The translations under genes and the position numbers were made by a program. A stretch of 44,092 nt of DNA from Rhizaria sp. SCN 62-66 (Eukaryota; Rhizaria, unplaced): assembly GCA_001724265.1 (NCBI GenBank), contig MEDY01000259.1, positions 1 to 44,092 of the forward strand. The letters are read 5' to 3'. Below are positions 20,801-32,112 of this stretch, piece by piece (position 1 is the stretch's first letter; each line of letters opens with the position of its first letter). The notes under the pieces are model-generated. The model made no database searches. It saw only the letters and a list, made by a program, of their open reading frames with translations, and was not told the DNA's origin.

Positions 20801-23800
20801 TTCGCCGAGATGGGCGCCGAGTGCATGGACCGGCTGCTCCGCCTGCCTTCTAACAGCGACATTGCTGGTTCGAGTGTTGTGAGCGCCAGCGACGCCGCGC
20901 TGCTGCTGCTGCCCGCGACACACACGCATCTGCCGCTGGCGCGCGTGCTGCTCGCCGTCGCGGGCTACACAGAGGCTGACACGTACACCGTGCAAAGTGC
21001 TGTAACGAACAACAACGCGGTGAGCGCGACGGCTAGTGTCGCTAGCGTCGGGGCCGACGCTGCCGGCGCGAGCGCGAGCGCGAGCGCGAATGCGAGCGCG
21101 GGCGCCGTCGTGCCGGTGCCCAGTGTGTGGGCCTCTGGCGGCGACGGCCCCTGGCGCAACCCCCCCGCCACCCACACCGCTGCGAACGCTCGCTCTGAGA
21201 AGCCGACAATTGCTAGTGCTAGTGCGAGCGGCAATCATGGTAGCAACAGTGCGGTCGTCGCGCCTGCCGCGAACGTGTACTGGCTGGACCCCGGACCCCT
21301 CTTCCCGTTCCTGCTTACGTTCCCGCCCTCGGCCGCAGCGAAGCCGCCGTCTCTGACCCTCAGCCAGAGCAGTGGCAGAGGCGGCAACGTGCTGCCCGTG
21401 GCGCTGCTGGGCACCGCGCTCATCACGAGCGGCGCGCTGATCCCGCAGGACAAGGCCTCCTGCTTCACGCCCGCCGCGCTGCTGGGCCCAGAGCTGCACG
21501 GCATGTGGGGGCAGGTGCTGCCGCAGGTCGCCGCCGCAAGCGATCCCAGTCAAGCGAGCTCTACCGAGGCGCAAATTGACGACGACGTTGACGACTTGAT
21601 CGACGCGTGCGCTGCGCCCGGCAACAAGACGAGTTTCGCCACTGCGCTGACGGACCAAAAGGTGAAGCAGCACGCCTGGCTGCGCTATCTCGCCGCCCGC
21701 GCGCTGCCGAGCAACGGCGAGAACAGCAAGAGCAGCGCTACCGATGGCGCGAGTGCGAGTTCCAGTGCGGTGACGAGTGATGCTGAGAAGCTGAGCCGTC
21801 TCGAGTCGCTGCTCCGTTCTATCAACACCAACGGCAGTGCTTCTGAGAAGAGTGCCAGTGAGACCAAGACCGTGTTCGCGATCGAGCGCAACCACTCCCG
21901 CGCGCAGATGCTGCGCCGCCGCATGGCCCACAGCCACGCGCTGCCCGCCAACGCCGGCAAGCACGGCAGCAGTGACTCCGCGGCGCCCGCTAACGACGGC
22001 GACAGCAAGCTCTGGCGAAGCATCTACGTCGTCACGGACGCGACCAAGCTCCAGCGCGCCGCCACCACCGCCGCCGCCGCTGCCGTTGACGCCAGCTCTA
22101 GCTCGAGCTCTCATGCTGTTGACGCCGAGGTGAGCGCCGCGATCGCCGCCGCGGCCGCGTTCGGCGGTGTGTTCAACGCGAAGACGGCCGCGGTGACGGT
22201 GCTGCATACGTCCTTCTTCCTGCTGGATCCGCAGTCGGCGCAGTTCGCGGCCGTGGGCAGCGTGATGCTCGACCCCTCGTGCTCGGGCAGCGGCAACCCG
22301 TCGCTCGACGCGCTCTTCGCCACGGGCGGGCTCCAGGGCGACTACGAGGACGGCGGCTGTGGGTTCCACTACGACACCCGCAACAGCACTGGCACCAGCC
22401 CTAGCGCCAACAGTCACACCGCTGTGCCGTACAACGCGCTGCTGGCGAACGCCGTGGCGATCGCGCTGGACCCCAGCTCGAAGCGGCCCCGGTCCAAGCA
22501 GCCTCCCTACCGCACGCCCGCGGTGCCGGCGCCCGCGGACGCGCTTAACTCGCCCGCGCCGCACCCTTGCACGCACCTGGGCACGTCGCTGCACGTGCGC
22601 TCGCTCAGCGACCTGCAGACAGCGCTGCTCGCGCACGCCGCGCGCTTCCCCGCTGTGCGCGCCATCGGCTACTCGACGTGCTCCATCTTCACCCGCGAGA
22701 ACGAGGGCGTCGTCATGCGCTTTATGCCGCACGTACGTGATCTTTCTCTTGTAATACGATATGACGACGAACTTTACCTTTGAAACTCATTGTATTTTGT
22801 ATTTATAGTGAAATATCAACCGATTTGAAATCGCTAACTTTGACTAACTTTGATTTTTGTTTTTGCTGTCCTCTCATGTCTGTGCACGAATAGGCTGCCG
22901 CCGCCGGCTTCGCGCTGGCCCCCGCCCTTCCCCGGCAGGCTTGGCGCCGCCGAGGCATCACCGTGGCCCCCGCCGAGCAGCTGCAGGGCGTCGTCACCGC
23001 CGCCACCGCCGCCGCCACCGCGAGCGTGCTCTCGCAAGCCGCCGCCGCCGCCGCCAGTGGGGGTAAGTGCGACGCGGTTCTGGGACAGCTGCTGCCGCAG
23101 GCGCCGCTTGCGCTCGCGGCCCGCCTGCTGCACTACGACGGCAAGAGCACCGGCCCTATCACGAGCTCGACTGACTGCGACATCGACGACGACGACGAGT
23201 GCCAGAGGGCCATCGCCGCCGCGGAGGCTGCCGGTGCGGCCGAACAGGCTGCGCTCGTGGCCAAGGGCACGGCCCTGTTCTGGCGCCTGTCCGGCGTCAC
23301 CATCACCAACGCAAGCCTCACTCCGGCCGTGACCGCGACTGCTGCTGACTCCAGCTCTAGCTCCAGCTCCGGCTTCCGCTCCGGCTCTGGTTGCGACGCG
23401 AGCAGTGCTGTGGGCGTGCTGCCGGTGGTCTCGTTCCCGGGCGGGCTGCTATGCTCCCGCGGCGACCCCGACCACGACTCGATGGGCGGCTTCTTTGTCG
23501 CCGTGTTCCGCCGGCTCAGCGCCCCTCTAGGTGCCCCGCACACCGCGGCGCAGAAGAAGAAGCGGGCGAGCAGCGCTGTGATGCTGCGCAAGTACTTGGA
23601 CCTGTCTAAGTACCAGGGTCCTGGTATTAAGTCGGAGGCGCTGGCAGCCAAGCTCGCGAGCGGAGTGCTCGGACGGCAGGTTGCAGTAAGCAGCAGTGAC
23701 AGCGACATCGGTGCTGTTGATGCTTCTGTTGCTGCTGATGATGGCGAGGAGCAGAAGGAGTCTAGCGTTGATGTTGCGAAGAGTAATAAGAAGCGGACTC

Positions 23801-23895
23801 TTGAGTCTAACACTGTTGCAAAGAGCAATGCCACTGCTATCAGTGGTGACAAGAGCAACTCAATTGCTCCCACAATCAAGAAGGCTCGCAGGTGA
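17877..23895 (+). CDS. NSUN5: NSUN5/Rcm1-type 25S/28S rRNA m5C methyltransferase, massively expanded
   Basis: SAM-dependent rRNA cytosine-C5 methyltransferase acting in the nucleolus. Exons 17877-17951, 18098-22732 and 22894-23895; 1903 aa against about 430 in human; stop TGA. Family segments in order: N-terminal YTLAGEVL with GSLKNLCYAAR across intron 1, the AMLILAYDMLFGQGLPRF helix, YLRVNTLVDV (about 735), YWLDPGPLFPFLLTFPP, ALIPQDKASCF, SAM-binding LIDACAAPGNKTS (about 1193), MLDPSCSGSGNPS (about 1416), YSTCSIFTRENEGVV with the catalytic Cys (about 1549), FALAPALPRQAWRRRG and SMGGFFVAVFRR. Between them lie huge Asn, Gly, Ala and Ser tracts (for example 19030-19500) and an acidic run (20420-20520). 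Catalytic motifs are intact, so it is probably active despite its size. Introns start GTTCGT and GTACGT. Lys/Arg-rich C-terminus fits nuclear targeting. Confidence 0.93.
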
Positions 23896-24173
23896 TTTCA
23901 GTGAGTGTTCACCCAGCCTAAGGCACATGCTATTGTGCATGATCGATTATTCAGTTTATTTCATTTTTCATACAATTCATAACACAGATGCGTTTTTTTG
24001 ATCTCATTGGACCGTATCATAGAATCGATCGTTTTTATTTCATTATATTTTTCTTTTAAATGAAATTTCGTATATTAACGCAAATATTGCCATTCAAAGG
24101 CATTCATTAATCATCGTAGCATCATCACCTCCCAGCACGCAAGCCACTGTACTTCGACTGTTTGTCTCGGCAC

Positions 24174-26257
24174 TTAATGCTGCTTCTTGGCCTCAGCGCC
24201 GGGCCCCTTGGCGATGGGCAGCGCGTCGGGCTCCGCGGCGGCCGCGGTGACGTACTCGGTCCAGGAGCCGTCGTAAAGCGCGAGATTCTTCTTGCCCAGC
24301 AGGTGCAGGCCCATGTGCAGCGTGCACGCCGTCAGGCCTGCGCAAAGAGAAGCAAATAAGACAATACAGCAACAGACGAGCAAGTCGAAAAAATAAGGGA
24401 GGTGAGCACATGAGGAGGCCGAGCATAGCATAGGAAACACACACATAACATGAGAGGCTGTCAAGAAAAGAAAGTCTGGGTCAATGCTTATTTTAGGCTC
24501 GTTATGACATTGTTGTGAACCTACCGGAACCGCAGGAGAGGACAACGCGGCCGTTGGCCTTGACGCCGCCGAAGTGGATGTTGTGCTTACGCAGGATGTG
24601 CTCGATCTCGCGCTTGGGGCGAAGGTATGCGGCGCCGGAGATCGGGTCGTTGTTCAGGAAGTCGGTGAAGGGCAGGTTCGAGGCGTTGGGGAAGTGGCCG
24701 GAGGGCAGGTGCGCGCGGGGCTCGGGCTCTAATACGGTTCGAAAGCAGCACAAAGAAAAAAAAAAAGAAGCAGACACAACGAGTGTTGGTGAGCGGATGT
24801 TTGAACAGAAATGCGCCGCACTAACGTGGGACACGTGTAACACAATACAAAAGAAAAAATGGCACACAATAGTTTCGTGTCACAGATGATATTTAGATGC
24901 TATATGGGATTGATTTATCGGACGTGAACCTACCGGTGCCCTGGAAGCGTCCGGCGGAGCGCGCGTCGAGGACCATGTCCTCGGCGTGCTCGCCCTTAAC
25001 GAACTCCTTGACCCAGGCCAAGTCCACGACGTTGTTCTCGCGCGAGCGCATCGCGGACAGGTCAAAGCGGCGGCCTTCAACGCCGTTGCCCTTGCTCACG
25101 GTCGCCTTGGCGGCGCGAGCGCTGTCTGCGTCGGCGTGCCCGTGGCCGTGGCCGTGAGCGGCGGCGGCGGAGGCGGAGACGGGGGGGAGGACGATGCCGG
25201 CGTCGGCGAGCTCGAGCGCGTCGGCCTTGCCCTTGCCAGTGACCGTGGGGTAGCCAGCGGCGTTCCACGCGGCCAGGCCGCCCTCGAGGATGCGCACGTG
25301 GAGGAGACCGAAAAAGTCGCACGTCCACCAGAAGCGGGCGGAGCTAAACACATGGACATAACAAGCAGAGGCAAAGTTCAGAAGAATTCGTATTGAGCAT
25401 TAAAGAACATTGATGCACCGTTGCAAAAATAAACACAAACGCACGTATAACGGTTGATGCATGCGGATTCAGGATCTTTGTTGTGGATTAAGGACGTACG
25501 GAGCCATGTTGGTGTCGTCGTAAATGACGACGGTGTCGTTGGCGGCAATGCCCAGCTCCTCCATCTTGGAGGCGAAGAAGTCGGGCGAGGCCAGCGCGTG
25601 CGGCTTCGGGTTCGTGGTGTCGGCAATGGCGTCGATGTCGACGTAGCGCGCAGTGGGGATGTGGCCCGCGACGTAGTTGCTGAGCGGGTTTGGAACAGTG
25701 CGAGTGACGACGAGTTACGAAATTATGAGAATACAGCATATAAACAAGCATTGCAAGCAACAACAGGATTAATTCAGGCAAGTCGCAGTGAAACAACTCA
25801 TAAGACAAGTCTATCGCGAATGAGCCGACTGCGAAAGTATACATCATGAGTATATAAGATATAGTGAAGTTCAAATGATACGAATCCAACCGAACACCCG
25901 TAAAAGACTCTTTTGAGACGCTACAGGAGATGTTTCCTGGAGCAGCAGCACGCAAAGTATATAGACGTACTCGTGGGGCGTGGGCGGGGTGTGAACGAGA
26001 CGCCAGGAGACGTCGAGCAGGTGCACGCGGCCGAGGTGGGCGTGCAGCCACGAGGCCGACACGTAGGGGCGCTCGTAGGAGCCGCCGTTGTTGGCAAGGA
26101 TGATGTCCTCCTTGCGCGCAGCAGCAATCTCAGCAGCCGTCGGAGCAACGTGGTGGTGCGAATGCGAAGTGCCGAAGGCAGCGGAGGCCGTCGCCAGCGC
26201 GGGGGCAGCGACGGGCGAAAGCTTGGGGGTGAGGGAGCGGATAACACTCGACATCAT
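24174..26257 (-). CDS. MPST: 3-mercaptopyruvate sulfurtransferase (two rhodanese domains), five exons
   Basis: Transfers sulfur from 3-mercaptopyruvate to thiol acceptors; eukaryotic homologues also serve tRNA thiolation (Tum1). Exons 25971-26257, 25500-25679, 24934-25343, 24525-24728 and 24174-24337 join in phase, 414 aa, stop TAA. First rhodanese domain: VSASWLHAHLG, LLDVSWRLVH, NYVAGHIPTARYVDID, TVVIYDD, ARFWWTCDFFG and VRILEGGLAAW. Second: MVLDARSAGRFQGTEPEPR, SGHFPNASNLPFTDFL and VVLSCGSG spliced to LTAC with catalytic Cys about 358, then YDGSWTEY. CGSG points to mercaptopyruvate rather than thiosulfate preference. Linker insert contains AHGHGHGHAD. The N-terminus MMSSVIRSLTPKLS is basic/hydroxylated and may target mitochondria. 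Two introns use GTACGT and two GTAGGT donors. Confidence 0.95.
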
Positions 26258-26875
26258 GGTCTAAAAGCAAGTTTTGAAGGACATAAACAAGATGTGTAAG
26301 TACATAATAAAGAGCAAATACAGAATAAAGTATATATTAACGCACCATTCAATGACATGCGCACATTACGATTGTGTGAAGTGATTTACAGTATGATATT
26401 CTCGCGTCGTGCCGTTTGACTTCGATGCCCGCCTAAGCACGCCGACTCTGCGTTACAACGCATACTTCGACTTTGACGAATGCAGAAAGAGATAGAAACG
26501 GCATCTTCTACTATTTTGTGCTGATTTGTCGTTTTTGCAAATGTATCAGCCCTTAGAAATAGTGTTATGCATATGGTCATGAAGTTTAGCGCTGGCGACC
26601 CGGACTTCAACCTCACGCTCCCTCTCTAAGACCGATCAATTTCCTCTCCTAAAGACACTTGTCCCGCTCTCCAACAAAGGTCGTCATACTATGCAACGAT
26701 CTACGGACAGTGGCTTTACACGGCCAGTTTTTATGTTACAAATTGAAGATTGTCGCTCACAACATCGTGATTTGTTGTTATCATCCCACCTCTGTCTTCC
26801 TCAGGTTTATCTCTGCGACCCTGTCTCCCTGTATCACCTGTCGTACGGCCTCACTCTTCGGCTGTTTTCCCACTG
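26258..26875. promoter_or_regulatory. Divergent promoter region of MPST and the 2H phosphoesterase gene
   Basis: Between divergent starts. The plus-strand part from about 26620 to 26875 is open in several frames and might hold a short upstream exon or leader; a possible acceptor TCCTCAG ends at 26806. No conserved protein segment could be read there, so nothing is called. Confidence 0.4.
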
Positions 26876-29773
26876 ATGCCTGCCCCCGCATTGCCCCCGC
26901 TGCCGCAGCACGCGCGCACAGTGGCTAATACGCGCTACACAGGGGCCCCTGTTTGGGTGCCTGCTTTGGCCGTCCCTCTCTCAACACTTGCAGCGCTGTC
27001 GTCGCAAGCGATTGCGTCGACAAGCGGCTCAGCGAGCAACATGACTGCTCAGGATGCTAGTTCTAGCGTGGACATGAGTGACCTTTGTGCTGCAAGCGGT
27101 CCCGGCTTGTTTTTCGCAGAGTCATCCCTCACGCTAGCGCATGACGCATTGACACCAATTCGTGAGGTTGTTGCTGTGAATCGTCCCAACGCTTCCCTCG
27201 GTTCCACACTGCCGTATTTCTCAGCGTTAGCCCAAACAGCTACGTCAGTGGTTGCGAACAGCGATTGTGCTGCGCTTAACACCCACGCAACGGCCGCTGC
27301 TGCTGCTGATACTGCTGCTGCTGTTGCTACCGCTTTCGAGACCGATGCTGTTGCAGCTGTGTCCGCTGCTGCCGAGATGGCGCTCTCGACGGGTTTCTGC
27401 ACTGGCGCAGCTTTACTTCAGCTCAACGGGGCTGGCTGTGCAGCAGATGCGACATCTTGCGCCGCCCAGAACCGTGGTCAGCTGGTGTACGACAGTATTG
27501 TGATGAGTTGCAACGCGCTTGTCAGCTCGCTCTCACAGCTGCTCACGACAGCCGACAGCACTGCGAACATCCAGAACAGCACGAACAGTTGCAGCACAAA
27601 CGCGAGCGACAGCTCACAGTCATTCCAGCTGCCGTCAGAACTCGCCCCTCAGGGACCTCGCGACGGCGCCACGCGCTCTCGCGTCGGGCCATCATTGGCC
27701 TCCGTGGCGGCCGCCGCCGCTCTTGCCGGATCTGCAGCCATAATCGCAGCAAAGCGTTACGACGGCAACGTGACTGGGGACGCGAATGGCCGGGATGCGT
27801 TGGAGTGGCTTGCGGACGAAGACGCGCGCATTCGATCTTGGTTTTTGTCTCACACTGATACGAACTCTGGTGACGCTAGTGGACGTCTGAGTGCTTCTGC
27901 GTTAGGAACCTTTGGGATGACAACGTTTGCACTCCTAATCAATCAGCCTTTTGTTGGCGCTCGTCCCAGCAATGGCTCACCGCAGTCAATGAACACGCAG
28001 ACTCTCGAGTTGCACTGGGACAAGCCTATTCCAACGATGAGCGCGGACAACAACAGCGACGCTAACGCTCGCATGAGCCGCGTCAGCACCACAACTCAGG
28101 TCGAACCCGTCCCTGTCCCTGCTGCTGCCGCCTCTGCGCTGGTGGCTGCCGCAACAGCTGCCCGGCTCTGGCACTGTCTGGACCCCGCCATGGCGACCGT
28201 GGTCAAAGCGGCTGTTGATGTTCCAGCGTCTCCAACTGCAACGAGCCCTGCCAATGCGAGCCGTGACGAACTGTTGACGCTTGCAACAAAGGCGATCTCC
28301 AGCCTGCCACTCACATGTGCACTTAACGCTTACATTGCAGAGGTCACGGGCGCTGAGAAAAACGCGGCTCACAGTCTCTCTCCGCTCAGCGCTGTGTGGC
28401 ACCCCAGCGACGCCTGGGGAGTGGCTGACGCGCGGCCTTACGCGCTTACGCTGTCTCAAGGCCTTGGAGACAAAGACTGTGAATCGCAGTCGCGGGCGCG
28501 GGCGGCGAAGTTGCCGTTTCTGCCCCGCTTGTGCGACTGCTGCTGTGGCACAAGCAGCGGTGAGAGTGGCAGTGGCGTTAACGCAAGTCAGGCTGCTCAG
28601 CGTGCCGGCTGCCCCTTGCAAGTGTCTGCATACATCTACGAAGGCATCGGTGCGCTGACATTCATGCCGCACGCGAGCTACTGCCTGAGCGCGTCTGAGA
28701 CGCCACAGCTTGGCTCATGTTCGACGCAATCTAACTGTGATGAGACGCGTCGGTTTCGCTCTGTCTCCAAGTCATGCTCGGAGTTCTTGGCATTGACTGA
28801 CGGTGAGCAAGATCTGTTAGTTGCCCGTTGTTTCTCTGCAGTCGTGGCAGCATTGCTGGCGCATGTCACAACTCTTACCACGATGACTACGGCGAAGGTA
28901 ACACCAACTGAGACTTTGGCGGCAACTTGCGCTGCATCGAAGGCAACTATGCCCCCCCCTATGCTAGTCACCCCCTCAGCAAGGTCCTACGAAGGCGACG
29001 TCTTGTCAGTCCGCAACGGCGTCTACTACTTAGAAGGCCCGCACTTAGAGGCCGCAGTGGCTCCTTGGCTCGGAGTCACGAACAACATGCTGCCCACCGG
29101 TGCTGTTCAGCAAGAGCAAGCAACGATGACTGCTGCTGTTGCTGCTCTAGACCAAGTGACAGTGCCCACCGCTTCTATGAGCCGTCGCATGGCTCGCGAC
29201 GGGCCATTGCACCACATCACACTCGCGCATCCACTCAACTTCAGGTACGCAGCGCAGATAACATTCATGAGATCCAAGATGTCTTATTGATTTGTGCGCT
29301 TTATTATATGATTTGAGTTGTGTTCAAAACATATGTCGAATCCTGCATTTCCGCAGCGCTGTATGCTAATGATGTCAACTTCATATGTTTCTTTTCTCTG
29401 TTCGCTTGTCACGAATTTCAGTACAATTGAACAATTCGCAAGTTTCTCGCGTCTGCTACCTCAGCTCCGCAGCGACTACACGATTATGGGCCTCGGAAAA
29501 TGCACTGCCCCGTTACCTGCAGCTACGGTAACATCAGAAACATCAGTTGCAACAGCAGCAGCGACGACTGCAACTGCGCCAACCCACACAGAGGCCTTCT
29601 TCTTGGTCCTCGACTGGCCGTCTGCGGCTGCTCTTCGCGCCGCTGCCGGACTGCCCCCTGCCGCTTTCCACATTACGCTGGGCTTCTCCGTCACTGACTT
29701 GCACGGTCCTGGGATCGATAAAGGTCCCAAATCACTTATCATGCATGCGCAGTTGCCTAAAAGCTTGGTGTAA
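26876..29773 (+). CDS. Probable 2H phosphoesterase (SAK-type) with long Ala/Ser-rich N-terminal region
   Basis: Modelled as 906 aa: exons 26876-29244 and 29422-29773, intron GTACGC...CAG splitting a Ser codon, stop TAA. The C-terminus carries two H-x-T-L motifs, HHITLAHP (His780, Thr782) and FHITLGF (His873, Thr875). This spacing is typical of 2H phosphoesterases, which cleave cyclic or 2',3'-phosphate bonds in RNA or nucleotides. The second motif context (GLPPAAFHITLGFSVTDLHG then DKGP) resembles the 2H domain of fungal/plant Swiss-Army-Knife RNA-repair-like proteins. The first about 570 residues are Ala/Ser/Thr-rich with weak order (DALEWLADEDARIRSWF about 300-320) and a Cys cluster CDCCC (about 560). 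I did not see the HAD or ligase parts of the multidomain relatives. Substrate unknown; the start could lie in an upstream exon. Confidence 0.6.
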
Positions 29774-30363
29774 CAATCTACTAGTTTATGGTCTCTACTC
29801 AACCTTAAACTAAAGTATATTTTTTTTTGTATAGTATCACCATTATTTATATGCAATGTCTATACCCATTGTCTTTTTATATTGTGTATGGTCTCTAAGC
29901 GCATGCTTCAGTCGTTTTTCGAGATAAGCTTTCTTAGGACTTGAAGAAGCACGACTTTACAAACCAATTATACACACTAGTTTCTTGCTTTTTTCGTGTT
30001 GGAACAACATGTTTAAATTATAAACGCATATGTCATTATTGTATTTTGATTTTGAAACGAACTCACTTGAGCAAGGCCTTGTGTGTTACTTTGCGTGATG
30101 TTCGAGTGCGTTTGTGGTTGGCATTGCAACGGATGGCGGGTGGCGGACTCCTCAACCGTCAGAAGACGGGTAAAAGCGAAGGCCTCTACAGCACTGCATT
30201 TGCCGTCTGTTGATCCATCATCAAACTATTAGAATAAATTATGAACAATATCTTTGATCTATTTTCGAATTCACACCAGTCACTTTTATTCCCCTCAATC
30301 TACCCTCTTACTAACCCACATTCTTCCACATCTTTCCCTGGCCATCTTTCTTCTCTTCCCAGC
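29774..30363 (+). promoter_or_regulatory. Intergenic region upstream of SF3A2
   Basis: Contains the 3' UTR of the 2H gene (T run at 29820), then an AT-rich stretch, the conserved multi-block element (30108-30193), and a pyrimidine-rich leader (30290-30360) before the SF3A2 ATG. Confidence 0.5.
30108..30193 (+). promoter_or_regulatory. Multi-block upstream element, copy 1 (SF3A2)
   Basis: Ordered blocks: GCGTTTGTGGT (30108-30118), GGACTC (30145-30150), a small hairpin CCGTC-AGAA-GACGG, AAAAGCGAAG (30172-30181) and GCCTCTACAGCA (30182-30193). The same blocks in the same order occur at 38373-38449 upstream of WDR4. It could be a shared promoter or a small structured RNA. Confidence 0.5.
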
Positions 30364-31282
30364 ATGTTTGGTCGCGAGCACGGCGCCAAATTCGGCGGTG
30401 GTGACCTTGCCGGCGAGGAGCTCCTTAAGCTCCAGCGCAAGGAGCGCACACGCGCCATTGCGGCCGAGGTCTTCGACCTGAAGAACGACCCCTACTTGAT
30501 GCGCAACCACTTGGGCGGGCTAGAGTGCCGTCTCTGTGGCACCCCGCACACTCACGAGGCCAACTACATGGTCCACACCGAGGGCAAGAAGCACAAGGAG
30601 AACCTCGCCAAGCGCGAGGCTGCGAAGAAGCGTTCTGGCGCGCAGGCCGGCGCGGCGGCGGCAGCGGCGGTGGCGGCGGCGGAGCGGCGGCGCGTGACGC
30701 AGGTGCGCAAGACGGCCAAGATCGGCCTTCCCGGCTACCAGATGGTCAAGCAGCTCGACCGGCAGACAAACAGGCACTCATTGCTTTTCCGCGTACGTCC
30801 ACATATCCCATATTTTTCTTATAATGTGCCGGATCACTTTGCTTATTATGCTCTCATCATCGACATGCTCGCTCACATCCTCTTTGTATCTCTTCGTCAC
30901 TTCCGCTTTGTTGATGTCACGGTTCTTCTCTTCACAGATCAACTTCCCCGAGATTGAGGAGGGCCTGCGCCCGCGTTTCCGCTTCATGTCTGCTTACGAG
31001 CAGCGTGTTGAGGTCCCCAACGACAAGTTCCAATACTTACTCGTCGCGGCCGAGCCATACCAGACCGTGGCCTTCAAGATCCCCAACGAAAAGGTCGACA
31101 CGGCGCCCGAGACGTTCCTCACGCACTGGGATGAGGAGAGCGCTGTGTTTACCATCCAGTTCTCCTTCAAGAAGTCCCTCACCGGCGCCGGCAACGCGGC
31201 TCTCATGCCGCCGGCGGGCGCGCCGGCTGCTGCTGCGGGCGCGGTCGGCGCTGGCGGGTATGGCGGCTACATGGGCGAGTGA
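30364..31282 (+). CDS. SF3A2: Splicing factor 3A subunit 2 (SF3A2/Prp11), two exons
   Basis: Subunit of the SF3a complex of U2 snRNP, needed for branch-site recognition. Exons 30364-30792 and 30938-31282, intron GTACGT...CAG in phase 0, 257 aa, stop TGA. The start MFGREHGAKFGGG matches the family pattern of an N-terminal H/G/K-rich segment. Then NDPYLMRNHLGGLECRLC carries a matrin-type zinc finger with Cys55, Cys58, His71 and His77 (EGKKHKENLAKR follows). The KIGLPGYQMVKQ segment and the exon 2 core INFPEIEEGLRPRFRFMSAYEQRVE, YLLVAAEPYQTVAFKIPN and FLTHWDEESAVFTIQF are near-diagnostic. The long Pro-rich C-terminal tail of animals is absent; the protein ends in a short Ala/Gly tail. An Ala-rich insert lies at about residues 97-115. 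Confidence 0.97.
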
Positions 31283-32112
31283 GGTGTTTGCTGTCGCAAA
31301 AGGTGATGCTCTTGAGCTGCGTCTTCTCAGCTCGACTGTCTTGAAGTTCGAGCCTTGCAGTTCTGTTACTTGAAGAGGCAGTTCTCGATTTTCATGGGGC
31401 CTGATGCCTTAAAATGCGTATTGACGTGAAAACCCCCTGTTTTACGCATAGACTATATAGTGAATATAACAATACATCAATATTGACCTACAGTGTCGTG
31501 ATTTCGCTGTGATACATGTTGGTTTGCCATTGCCACCACAAGCTGCGACCAGTGCAGTAAAGTGACTGTGGGCAACCACTCGGTAGTTATACTAAACCAC
31601 ACAATATCCTGTTAGGTATGCTACAACTGTAACAGAAAAAACTCTTAAAATGGCTAGCTAAGTGTTGCTGATATTCGAAAACGAGTTTCACTTTACCACC
31701 ATAGTGACATTTGAGTACGGAAATTGTCCTTCTCGGCGGCGGCGGAAGACGTCGCCACCGAGAGCCGATGGAGCCGAGCGAGCAAGAGCCGAAGAAAAAC
31801 GTGGCGACTTCACCAACATCTAGCGCCATACTGCTCCGTCCTGTGCACACTTAATTTCGTGAATGCAATAGAAAAAACGTTGGAATAGTATGTTTCTTTT
31901 TAGATTTGCCTTAAAGATGACGTTTTATTGCGTTGTAGCTTCCGCCGCCGCGCGCTTCGCGCACCCTCCACACCACAGCACGAACTCCCCGTCCTCGCAT
32001 TTCCCCGTTTTGCCCCTGAACCCTGCCTATGCCCGCCACCGTTTCTCCTGAAACCCTTCTCTAATCCCACTTTCGCCTCTTTGCATTTTGCTTGCACCGC
32101 GAAACAGCCACT
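31283..32112 (+). promoter_or_regulatory. Intergenic region upstream of the MFSD1-like gene
   Basis: AT-rich except for a GC-rich island at 31730-31810. The island has an 8-bp inverted repeat GTCGCCAC (31751-31758) and GTGGCGAC (31801-31808), possibly the promoter. A pyrimidine-rich leader (31930-32090) precedes the ATG, and AAACAG just before it might be a leader-intron acceptor. An 87-codon minus-strand ORF (31587-31850) shows no family resemblance. Confidence 0.45.

Noticed and set aside
20666-22732. 688-codon minus-strand ORF, and other long antisense ORFs over NSUN5
   Set aside because: They are Arg/Gly/Val/Ala-rich shadows of the plus-strand gene, which carries the conserved methyltransferase motifs.
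24721-24745. GGTTCGA-like tRNA B-box near the MPST intron
   Set aside because: No matching A-box, acceptor stem or cloverleaf could be formed; it lies at a splice junction.
31587-31850. 87-codon minus-strand ORF upstream of the MFSD1-like gene
   Set aside because: No family resemblance and no neighbouring exons; best read as promoter/spacer DNA.
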